From the NCBI GenBank assembly GCA_000708835.1, contig DF237003.1, positions 169,275 through 233,274 on the forward strand: 64,000 bases of DNA, given 5' to 3'. Position 1 is the stretch's first letter. Each line of letters opens with the position of its first letter. Under the pieces are notes generated by a model. That model made no database searches. It had not been told where the DNA came from and saw only the letters and a list, made by a program, of their open reading frames with translations. Both the position numbers and the translations under genes were made by a program. Shown in pieces: positions 21,969-32,730 of this stretch. Source of the stretch: Klebsormidium nitens. Lineage: Eukaryota > Streptophyta > Klebsormidiophyceae > Klebsormidiales > Klebsormidiaceae.

Positions 21969-24763
21969 CTACTTCCTCTTGCCAGACTTCGTCTTAATCT
22001 TGACAGTCTTCTTCGTCATGCTCTGCCGCGACACGGGCGCTCTGTCACGAAGGCCGAGCGCCTGGATGAGGACACCATACCGGTCGGGCTTCGTGCGACG
22101 CAGGTACACCAACAACCTTCTCCGCTGGCCCAGCATCTTCTCCAGCCCCCTCCTTGACGAGAAGTCCTGAGCAAGAGTAAGAGCGAGGGCTTCAGCGCAA
22201 GGACGACGCGGAGGCAGCCTTCAAGACAGAGTCGAACCAATGAAGACTTCCGCAAGCAGAACCTGCAAGTACGTTACTGATGCAGACCCATAGTCTATTG
22301 CGACGCTGGTTGCTTAGGTGGTTGTTGGGCTGTGGGTAGCTTAGCTTGATCACTTAGCTTGATCAACGTTCACCCCGGCGGAATAGCCTCGAAACAAACG
22401 AAGCAGTTGAATAGCAATCTTGATTGATGCGAATCGGTCAAGAGCGCCCGGGCGACTGCAGCAGCTTGGTGGAAGCACTACGCTCTTCTAAGAAAACGAC
22501 AAGGCAACAATGGAAAAGCAGTCTGAGTTGGAAACAGCCTCGTAGGAAAAACGTACAGGATGGGAAGCAGCCAGCATCGAGGAAGATTACGAAAGCGAGC
22601 AGCTCACCTTCTTGTGCTCGAGCAGGTGCGTCGTCATATACTTGATCCTCTCGGTCAACAGAGCAACTGCAACAGAGCGGAAAGCGGATTCGTCATCTCC
22701 TAACCCTTTTTGCTCTTCTTTGAACGTTGCTGAGCCAAGCCCTTTACTCATGTCTACTGACCTCAACCTGCACGTTTCTCTCTGGCTTGTTTCCTCACGA
22801 AGCGCTCACCTCTGCAGTCGCATCAGAGAGTCATGCTCTTTCAACCTATAGCTTAGCGTCGCAAGAATAAGTAGTAAGATAGGCACTCATTTGGAACACG
22901 TATCGCGGGTCCAGAATTTTCAAGTCCGGGCAAGCGGCCATCTGAGCGCAACAAATGAAATAGGTGGAATAGGTACTCCATCAAGCACGTTTACCATCAA
23001 GGAACTCGTCACATGCTCTGTAAGAGCATAGAGAGGGTTGCGAGACAAGCGACTAGAAGATTCATAGATATCTGAATCACTCTAACACATGACCAAATTT
23101 GGAAGAGGCAGCAAGACTTTCCAAGAAAAGCATACGAAACCTCTTCGCGCCGCCTCGAGCTGCGCCGAGCGTCAGGTTCCAATGAAGTGACGAAGCTGTT
23201 GAGGCACTCAATGTAGTAGCACCAAACGACGGCGCTTTTGAAGCCTACCTTGCACCTCGGTGCATCCAGTATCCCCTTCGAATCGCTGGAATTCCGTGAC
23301 CAGCTCTGACTTCTTCAGCTTGTGCTTCTCGATTGAAGAGCCATGGCCAGCATCGAAGTACTGCAACAGGGAGGCCGATTGGCAGATCAGGTTATATATA
23401 TTCCTACACATTACGTCTGCACGACCAGCGACCGCCGTTCATATGAAGTCAAATGGACCCAAAAGTATGTCCTGTTGCGGGTCCATTCATCGACTTTATG
23501 TTGAGCCTGAAACCACATTGGCTACACTCCACAGAAGGCACAGAAGTGAGGGGTGCAATGCGCGACTTTGCAGATTTTCAAGAAAGGTGTACGGGGATCT
23601 TACTCTTCCCAAAAGAGCCTCGTTTGCAGCGTCCTGGCTAGCACCGAACACGTCATCGAAAGACAGCCTGGCACCTGCCGAAGAGTAGCAAAACTTGTGA
23701 GCAACAAAGTTTCTCTCACGCTCAGTACTCCGCACAGCATGACCTTATAAAGGGTTCGACGGAACGACAGCGGTGCAGCGGGGATTTGACCATCAGCCCT
23801 TGATCACCGACAAAACTCGGATGCCCTTGCTTGGTGCACCGCAAAAGTTGCAGCGTTCAACATCCAGCAGTTGTCCAGCACTTTGTGGTGCCAAGTGGTA
23901 CATAACAGGCACGGTATGGCAGTGCCCATTGCACAGGATTGGATGCAGTGCTTGCTGCCCTACTCAAGGAAGGCAATCCCCTTTTCAAACCCTTTCTTGA
24001 TTTTTTCTTCCCATTGTTCCTTCCTTTCTTTTCTGACTTGCAGAGAGCCAAATGTGACTAAGGGCTGATGCACAATAAGGGGGCCTCTTAGGGTTTCTAA
24101 GCCGACAGTGAGCAGAATGCAGGTGGAAAAACGGTCTAAAGGAAAAGGAGGGCCGGGGGAAGCGGGACCTGATGGTAATGGTGACAGGTACACTGCATTC
24201 TGCTTACTTGTCCAATCATCTAGAACTCAGGGATGGCCATTCTCAAGTTGACAAAGTGTTTAGAGTGGCTTCACCGATCTTCCAGATTGTCTGCTATTCC
24301 CACCACGAAGCTATATAAAACTCGACTGTGACAGCTTGAGATGCAACTGCTAGCTGAGTGACTGCACATGCCTTGTACCTAAGAAAGCATTTCAGGACTC
24401 CTGACAGAGAGCATCAGTTTTCTGTCCATCTGAAGATACCAGTACATCTCATATATGAGTGACACCAAACACTGATTGCGCTGCAAAAAGGGATGTGAGC
24501 AATCAATGTACCAGCAGATGCCACTGAGAGCGGCCCCATTACCAACTGCAGTACCAGTGCAACCGATGCTTACAACTCTCAAACCACTCACTTGCGTTCT
24601 GCCTGTCTCTGCTGAAGTCAGCAGGGGGCGCATTAATGGCCCGGATTGCCGGCGTAACTGCAGGTGCTACTCTGAGCGGGGACGCATTCAACCCCGTAGA
24701 GAAGCTGGCGCCCTTGAGGGCCACCTTTGTGAACGACGACCGAAGCAAAAGCGCCGCCGCCAT
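21969..24763 (-). CDS. RPS15: Small ribosomal subunit protein uS15, mitochondrial type, 203 aa
   Basis: Five exons join in phase: 24763-24592, 23674-23604, 23360-23249, 22666-22608 and 22166-21969 (stop TAG). uS15 binds the central domain of the small-subunit rRNA early in assembly. The C-terminal core matches the family clearly: [38 protein letters not shown] and [14 protein letters not shown], then a Lys-rich tail not seen in short bacterial uS15. About 110 residues precede the core. The first 57 are Ala/Ser/Arg-rich without acid until late, as in a mitochondrial presequence. Land-plant plastids usually encode their own rps15, so a nuclear gene with this N-terminus is most likely mitochondrial (inferred). 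The start at ATG 24763 (GTCATGGCGG) is chosen; an in-frame ATG at 24856 would add 31 residues. Confidence 0.92.
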
Positions 24764-25508
24764 GACGGACGGAGCCTCTTCCGCAGCACTGGAAAGGGCG
24801 CTGCCGGAAAGGGGCTGCAACACGCGTTTGAAAACCGTCCTCAGCAGGAATCCCATGCACCAAGGGAGGACATTCACCAAACCCTAAGCGCTGCTTCCTG
24901 CGTAACCCTCCCTTGCTGATTCCTGCACTTTCCAGGCGCCCTGGCAATTGTTCTCCGGCCCTGCTGCTTCTCTCTCTTCTGTGTCGCGGCTCGCCTTTGC
25001 AGAAAGAAAACCGGTTGACTTCTTGGTTAACTAATGTACAGTCTAACTTAACCCGTCGAAATTGTAGCAGTCCTTGTCGAACAAATATTCCCTTTTCAGG
25101 CCATACCGAGTCTTCGACACCCCGACTGGGTTGGCTGAGGGTTACCTTCAACTTCACGAAACCCCCTCATGGGTTTGCATTTCAACTTTAAGCAGACCCT
25201 GTTATTAGTATTACAGTAATATGTAAGTTGTCGTCCCTTTCGTCCTTTCTACCCAAATCCGTGGACAGCATTGTAGTTTGTGAGCTTTCGCCAACAGATT
25301 GATCAGTTTTGGAGGCGATTCTTCTTTGCACGGCATCATCAGCGGCCCGCAGAATTACTTTTACTGTACGAAGGAAGAGTGTTCATTGGCTGGGTCTGGC
25401 AAGCCCTCACCACCGTCGTTACCAGCGGCCAATCTACAAGAGAGAGTCCATCTTCCAACACAGTTTCATTGCAACACATCACGGTCTTTGGGCGTCGCTA
25501 GCTTTACA
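24764..25508. other. Divergent spacer between uS15 and aspartate-semialdehyde dehydrogenase
   Basis: About 745 bp between opposing start codons, probably a shared or overlapping promoter region. I see no distinct TATA box or repeat. Confidence 0.5.
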
Positions 25509-28500
25509 ATGGCGGTAGGATCGTTGGTGGCCCAAAGGTGTGCGGGCACCCTTTGCGCCCCCTCGCAGTCCTTGCACTCAGCAGGCCTTCGGAGTTCTGC
25601 TGAGTGCGTTGCCCCAGCTCTGCGGTTGGCGGCGCTGAGGTCAGAGCGATGTCGGGGCCGCAAGAGCGTTGTTTCGATGGGGTTGACGAAGGACGGCCCT
25701 TCGGTTGCCATTGCTGGTGTAACAGGAGCGGTGGGACAGGAGTTTTTGCAAGTTCTCACAGACAGGAACTTTCCATACAGCAGCCTGAAGCTGTTGGCGA
25801 GCAAGCGGTCTGCTGGGAAGGAACAGGAGTTCGAGGTATGCAAGACGAGTTTTGTATCAGTTGGAAACTGTTTGAGGATGTTGATTGATCACTGATGTCT
25901 TGCAGTGACAAATTAGTGTCACAGAGTGACTTTGCTTACATTGCACTGATGAGCTCCTCATTTGCGGTCACTATCTGGTGATTTTCAACCGGTCGGTTTG
26001 GCCACCAAAGAGTTGGTTCAGTAGGCACAGATGTATTGGGGTGGTTTGATCCTGGCACCAATTCTTCGTCTCTGGGGTAGTGGTATGGCAAAAATTCAAA
26101 CGGTGGCATGGCTATGAAAGATGTTTTGACAACAGACACAGTGGTGCTATTGACACCGAAAACTGAGCCCACACGTTTTCACAGGTTTGCTGCTATAATG
26201 TCACACATACTGCCACTCTCTAATAGTAGATTGTAGTCAATACCGTAAGTTCCCATATAGATGGGATCTTAGTGGAGGTCGAGCAATATGTTGTGTTGTA
26301 GAAGCCTCTCATAAAGTGTTCCTGTGGTGGCCTCGGAGCGTAAGAAATTCTCATGCTCCCCCCCTGTACTTGATTGTCATTCAGCATCCACTTACAAAGG
26401 TCAAGCATCATGCAATCTTAACATGTTGGAAGGATTTTTAAGGTTTTTTCCGCCCCCTGGCACCTGGTTCAGCTTCCTCATGTCTCTGCCTACAACTTGC
26501 GGTGGTGTATTGGTGACTGCAGGGTAAGAAGTACATCATCGAGGAGCTGACGGAAGAAAGCTTCAAGGGCATCGACATCGCGCTTTTCAGTGCTGGAGGC
26601 TCCATAAGGTAGGGTGATGGTACTTTCAACGATCGGAGGTATCAAAGTCTAGATCATGTGGACTCGGTGAATCTTTTAGACAGGAGGGAGAGGTTACGGA
26701 AACCTGATTACTGTCTCAATGTTCTGAACTGGACATGCGGAAGTTGTCCCTGATTTTACAAAGCTGCCGTCAGTCTTGCAATCTAGCAGGCAATTGCTTT
26801 ACACTCAAGGATTGCATGTAGTATTCACCCCATCTTCTCCGGTTGCACGTGGCAGGTGCCTCTTTCCAATTAAGACTGCCTACAGTGCACCACAATCTAC
26901 TACAGCGCTCATCCATGACGTTCGGAATCTCTCAAAAAGCTCTGACATTTCTCGAAGTTCCACCGCAGTATCTCAAGGAAAGTATTCTGCCTGCAGCAAG
27001 AAGTATGGCCCAGGGGCAGCTGACGGCGGCACTATCGTCGTCGACAACAGCTCAGCCTTCAGAATGGCTGAAGGTGTCCCTCTTGTGGTGCCCGAGGTTA
27101 GTTTCTATTTTTGGGTTAGGCGTCACCGAAACCAGTTTGTGCGGATCAGCGTTAGCTGCTGCCACTTCAGTTTCCAGCTTGCCTTGTATGGAAGCAGAAA
27201 GTTGCGAGCTGAGGGTGAAAAAGTACGATTCAGCTGAAGCATGTTCATTTGTTTTCAATCATCCTCTGAGTTCAGTCAAGTAGAGCACATCTCTGAATTC
27301 TGGTCAAACCTTTTGAAGACACAACGGGGAATGTTCAGAGGTTTGGGAAGTTACGGAAGAGTGGAAGCGTCAGTCGATTTTCGAGAGGGAGATATCGCTG
27401 CAAACCTCCCGCTGGAGTAATTGGGCCGGTTTTTCTCCGCAGACAGGCTGCAATCGGTCTGTCCGCACAGCACTCACTCTCAAGGCTCCGACGTCAAATG
27501 GAACCTCGTTGAATACAATCGGCGTGTGGCGATCTGCAGGTGAATGCTGACGCAGTCAAGGGCTGGAAGGCCGGGAGCGGGAAGGGAGGAATCATCGCAA
27601 ACCCGAACTGCTCCACAATCATTATGCTCGTCCCAGTGACGCCTCTGCACAAGGCCGGCAAGGTGGGCCAGTAGCGCTCTGAGCACTCGTTCTGCGTCAA
27701 GGGACAAATCACTGAATCTTGGTGCTTCGAACGTTTGAACCTCAGAGGTTTGAAGGTTTGGAGTCGTAAGGCGAGGCGCGCCAAAGAGGGCTTCATAGGA
27801 TGCATAAAGAATTTAGCGACGGCAAAGCTTGCCCCAAGGATTCTAGTCGTTAGAAAAGGATATACGTGTAGTTTTCGTGTCCGTTCGATTGCGAGAGGTG
27901 CTTCCCGTGGGCATAAGATGACGTCACGTGGCAGCCCTGTTCAAGCATTTCCTCCTCTCCGTCGACGGTACGAAGGTTTGAAGTATCCACGAACCAAGCA
28001 TCTTCTCATGTACGCAGGGTGAAGCGTATATGGTGATCATGTCACAGGCGGCATAAATGGATGGCTCTTCAAAAGTCTCCGGTTGTGAGATTCAAAATTG
28101 GTCAACGCAAGCAGGTGATCCTTTGCTCAAGTGAAGCGCGCCACAGTAATTTTGTATCAGGTTCGATGGCGCTGTCCAGCTTCGAGATATGGAAATTGAG
28201 TTTGATCTTTCTCGTCCTTCAGGTGAAGCCCGTTGTAGTAAGTGCGTATCAGGCGGCAGGGTTTGTCTCCGGAGAGCAAGATTCAAAAACTCGAATTTAT
28301 CTAAATCCTAAGCAGTGTGTGCTCCCCGCAGGTAAAGCACATACGCACCAAGCAAGGATTCAGAGCGTTTTTTCATTTGTGGTTCAGGAAGTGAAGCCGG
28401 GCATTGTTATGAAATGAATGTCAACCCAAGTTTACGTACGTGCTAATCAGATATCTCTTCTCACAGGTGAAGCGCATCGTAGTGAGCACGTATCAGGCGG

Positions 28501-31500
28501 CTAGCGGGGCGGGCGCGGCCGCGATGGCGGAGCTCGAGCTGCAGACGCGGGAGGTGCTGGATGGAAAGCCGCCCACAACCGAGATCTTCAGCCAACAGGT
28601 GCGTTTTTGAGAGTATTGTTTCACTCTCTCAAAGCCACAATCTGGTGTTGAGAGCCGAAGAGCCGAAAAACGCGCACCTTAATGTACCGTTGTTTCAATT
28701 AGTCCGAGCTCTAATTCGTTGTTCCAGGGCGAACAAGTTGTTATGCTGAAGATTGAAGCCCTGTGTTGGAAAGTGCAAGCTTGGAAGCGAGGTATTGAGG
28801 AACACACCTCTTGAAATTCTCCGAAACCTGCGTACTTGAAGGGGCCTTTGAAGCTCGACAGCTGTCCTCTCAAGCCCGCCCATCACCTAGAATGTTAGCT
28901 GGCGGCTGCGTTCCGAACAATCTGTGTATTCTGCACAGCAAGGGCTGCGTAAATTTGAAAGGCGTCGTTGCACGGTGCTTACGATTAACCATGGCGCAGT
29001 CTCGCCGGCAGAGATGTATTGCTGAATTATCGGCCGCAACGAGCCTCGATTCCGTTGATACATGTTAAGTGACCCAGGTCTTACCGGATTAGCAGAAAGC
29101 TCCTTAACCGCTGTAAAGCTGGAACGTCTACTTAAAAGTCAACCCGTCGATTCGCCACAAATGGAGTCCTCTAGCCGATCCGATCATGACGTACGAGTGA
29201 CGGAAATCGGGCGCGAGGGGTTATGCCTGTGTACCCGCAGTGTCGTGAGGAGTAGCCGAAATCTTTGTCTCAGGAGTGGCCGGGATTTGCGGGAAAATGA
29301 TGGAGACTCGACTTTCTGACGAGGTTATTTCGTGGTTTGCAGTACGCTTTTAACCTGTTTTCCCACAACGCCCCCATCACGGAGAACGGATACAACGAGG
29401 AGGAAATGAAGATGGTCAAGGAAACGCGCAAGATCTGGGTAAGCTCAGCCTTTGCTTGATCCGTCTCAGCCTGGGAATCGTACCGGGGAGGGTTGTCCTT
29501 GTGAGAGTACCTTTGCAGAGCTGTTCAGAACGAGGCTCATAACAGGGGTACGGGTCTTTCAGTCTCTCTGGGTGGTTTGGTAACCGTCAGTTCAGAAAAG
29601 TGTTTGTTGGTGTTGGTCAAAGGGAAGACGGGATGCGCCACTCCAGCCAAACAATGTCCGCTCATTCAAAGAAACTTCCTAAAGAATTGAAGTATCTTAA
29701 CGTTGCCGAAATGTTAAGCCTCAACTACTGTGCTGCTACGCCCACGTTTCCAGGCAAGGCAACCTGAAAGCGCCCTTCTCATAGCGTATGCACACGTTCT
29801 GCTCATCTCGTATGCAGGGCGACAAGGACGTACAGGTGACTGCCACGTGTATCCGGGTCCCGATCATGCGGGCTCATGCGGAGAGCATCAATATCGAATT
29901 CGAGTCGCCCGTTTCGGAGGTAGGTTTTCTGTTCGAATTCTAACCTGAGCTTTAGTCTTCCGCCCGCGAATGTTGCGACTCCGCAGTGATGAAGTGCGAC
30001 ATTTGCTTTGGCGACGCTTAGCATTTGTGCGGAGGAAAGGGTTTCTCAACTTGAGACGAGGAGCAACGATAGATAGACTCTTGCTCACACGGTTGGTGCA
30101 TATTTGCAGGAGCAAGCCAAGGAACTGTTGAGCAAGGCGCCGGGGGTCATGCTGATCGACGACCGGAGCGCAAACCGTTTCCCCACCCCTCTCGACGTGA
30201 GCTCAACTTTTACTAGCTACTCACCTCCACTTCCAAACTTGTACTTCTAAGTGACTATTCAAAGAGGGTGTCCTGTGCCCCGGAACGCCTTGGCGACCAG
30301 AAACCGTAGTTATGGGCAGACTGGTCGCTGAGGCGAAATGCCAAGATGCATTGTAGTCCGTTTGATCATGAAGTTTTCCCTCCGGACTCAAATGTCACTT
30401 GTGCGCTTCAAATCTGACGCCCTCTTTAGGCGGATTCGGGAAATGTGTCGGGATGTCTGCAATCGCGCCGCGGGAACTAGTATGCAGAGAATGGAAAAGT
30501 ACGACCACCTTTTCAAAATTCTCAAGTCGGTCTATTCGATCGGTTGGGTATTGGCCAGTTTTCTGCTGACAATATGGATCTGGAAGTGGCCGCGCTCTCG
30601 GTTTTCCTTGAATCGTCGGATGCTGTGTGATCCGGAACAGAGAGGTTAATGACATTCCGCTGCAAAGATGCTGGCTGTGAGGAGGGGCGCAGCCTTCCAT
30701 TCTGTTCATGGCAAAACAGCCTGCCGACGCAGCGCACGTACTTGGATAAGTCTGCCGACTTTAGAGCATGGGTTTTCGGCTTTTGCTAGCGCTTTCGAAC
30801 TGGCCCACCGACTTGGAAGAACGTGCGAGGGTACTGTACGAACGCACTCAGTGCGGTCGGACGTTTTGCCTCGCTTCAGAACGCTCCTAAGTCGGTTTGT
30901 CTTTCCGCAGGTGTCATTCAAGGATGACGTGGCAGTCGGGCGCATTCGGAGAGACATCTCGAGGAGCGACGATCGGGGGTGAGCTCCACGCTTGGTTCCC
31001 GTTTGAATCGCTTTCTGCCTGCACACTGCTGTGGGCCGGACGCCCGAAATTCGCAACAGATTGCGTTGGATCGTACAATGTTTGGAACCGCAAAACGTGC
31101 ACAAACTTGAGTGGATTGGCAGATTTTGAGCAGATTTCGATCAGACGACTGCATGAGCCCCTGTTAGAGCAGCTCTAATCTCTTCTGCTTCTTTCTCATC
31201 ATCATGATGCATCGTTAGCATTCTCATGCCGCTTGCAAGTCTAGTTGTGGTCGTTATTTGCATGCCCCTTGTTATCGTGAGTGTGACTTGGAAGCTAAAC
31301 AAACCGCTCGACGGATCGGATCTGCTTCTTGACTCCGTCCGGCAATGAGCGACAGAGCAGATGGTCCGCCATCACTGTTATCAAGCTTGAAGCACACCCA
31401 GTGACTTTTCTCTGAGAATATTGTGTTGCGACTCTGCAACAGGTTGGACCTCTTCGTATGTGGCGATCAGATTCGAAAAGGGGCTGCTCTTAACGCTGTC

Positions 31501-31524
31501 CAAATCGCCGAGCTGCTTTTGTAG
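25509..31524 (+). CDS. ASD: Aspartate-semialdehyde dehydrogenase, plastid type, 400 aa
   Basis: It reduces aspartyl phosphate to aspartate semialdehyde with NADPH, the branch-point step towards lysine, threonine and methionine, in the plastid. Ten exons: 25509-25835, 26523-26608, 26997-27096, 27540-27662, 28467-28598, 29343-29438, 29818-29919, 30110-30196, 30911-30978 and 31443-31524. All junctions keep phase. Residues 1 to about 60 resemble a transit peptide (Ser/Arg/Ala-rich). Residues 70-76 (GVTGAVG) are the nucleotide-binding loop. The family motif FSAGGSIS-KKYGP spans exons 2-3. Cys195 in NPNCSTI is the catalytic thiol. [18 protein letters not shown] follows in exon 5. His308 in RVPIMRAH is the catalytic base. 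The C-terminus [20 protein letters not shown] is typical. The protein is full length with no missing key residue. Intron 4 (27663-28466) carries decayed copies of the start of exon 5. Confidence 0.96.
28019..28420 (+). repeat. Decayed partial copies of dehydrogenase exon 5 in its upstream intron
   Basis: The true exon 5 begins GTGAAGCGCATCGTAGTGAG then CACGTATCAGGCGGC. Similar stretches start at 28019, 28131, 28223 and more weakly at 28391. The copy at 28223 is closest, has its own TCCTTCAG acceptor and would read [12 protein letters not shown] against the true [12 protein letters not shown]. The copy at 28019 runs into a stop. They look like serial duplications of an acceptor plus exon start that have since decayed. 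Confidence 0.75.
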
Positions 31525-32730
31525 AGGCCCTCTAGCGTTGCCGAAGTTTATCTGTTTCGCGACATGCAATGGGTAATCAAAGATTGGCCATGCTTGGGCC
31601 TGGTATGCGTATGGTTATTTGAGCTAGACTCGCTCTCGAGCTGTAGGGGAATTTGCACCGGTATGATAATCTGTTGAGAGGCCTCACCTTGACCTAGAGA
31701 TCGGACGCAATCCAAGCATTGAGTTCTGATGAGGAAGAACGAGGATCGAGTTAGGGAGCCGAAGCATGCTAGTATAATGCTGGCCGGCGAAAAAGCAGGT
31801 TCATGGACCATGCATAGGGTCCAGCAAGCTGGCACCCTTACTTGATCACCAGACTTATACCCGGCACGAAAGTCTGGTTGATCTTTTTTCATACCGGTCA
31901 TGCAGCTTGCCATGGCTCATGCAATATACATGCATGGGCTGTGGCATGGCATGAGACTACCTATATAACTTAGTATTAGTTGCGCGGCGGTGCTACTAGT
32001 GGCAACCGTCGAAGTTTCTAAAGATATAATGCGCCATGCGCACTGAGACTCGAAGTATGCAAGTGGGTCATGCATTACGTTGAAGCTAGCGCCCTCCTTA
32101 TATATTCATCATGCCAGCCTTGCATGTATGCAGCCGCACATGACTCTCGATGCAGACGCGCGGCATGCCATGCGCTCAGCACAGGCCGCACTGAAGCTTG
32201 CAATGCGCTCTACAGGGCCCTATAGTTAGCCCGGCGGCTACTACTCATGCATGTTCAGGCACAGTGCACTGGATTCAATTTGAGTGTCCCTTACCTTCCA
32301 GGAGCACTGCCTAGAAAAGATACACATTGCTCGACAACGATGCCAACTACCACCTCATCAAATATAGTTCCTGTGTACATTAGGCCAGTCCTTTGATCGG
32401 GCTGCGAGGAAGATACTTTGCAGATGGAAGACCTCAACATGCACGAAGCACCTGTCAAGACCAGCACGGTCGGCAGACTCGAAATTTGATAAAAAGGATT
32501 ACCAGAGGCTTGCTCCGGATTGATCCATCGAGTTTAACTCCATATTTTTAGGTAGTGTCTAAAGTATTGGATTAGCGGTTCCTGTCAGTGGCGGAAGTGC
32601 GACAACGTAGCAGTTGTGACCTACTCAGGTTGTCAAGCCAGCGTTTGAGCATGTTTCTACAGTCAGATCTACTTACATAAAATTCAGCACTGGAATGGAT
32701 TACTGGCCTACTTGGAGGTCGCGAATGAAA
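31525..32730. other. Convergent intergenic spacer with a very CATG-rich island
   Basis: This lies between the 3' ends of the dehydrogenase (+) and NTAN1 (-). From about 31800 to 32260 I count roughly 18 CATG tetramers by eye, many in CATGC or GCATG context. No coding exon or RNA gene was recognised. Confidence 0.55.

Noticed and set aside
21688-22170. Plus-strand open frame of 160 codons
   Set aside because: Its second half is antisense to the last exon of uS15, which is unmistakable.
24633-25157. Minus-strand open frame of 174 codons overlapping the uS15 first exon
   Set aside because: Different frame from the presequence exon, which splices in phase to the uS15 core.
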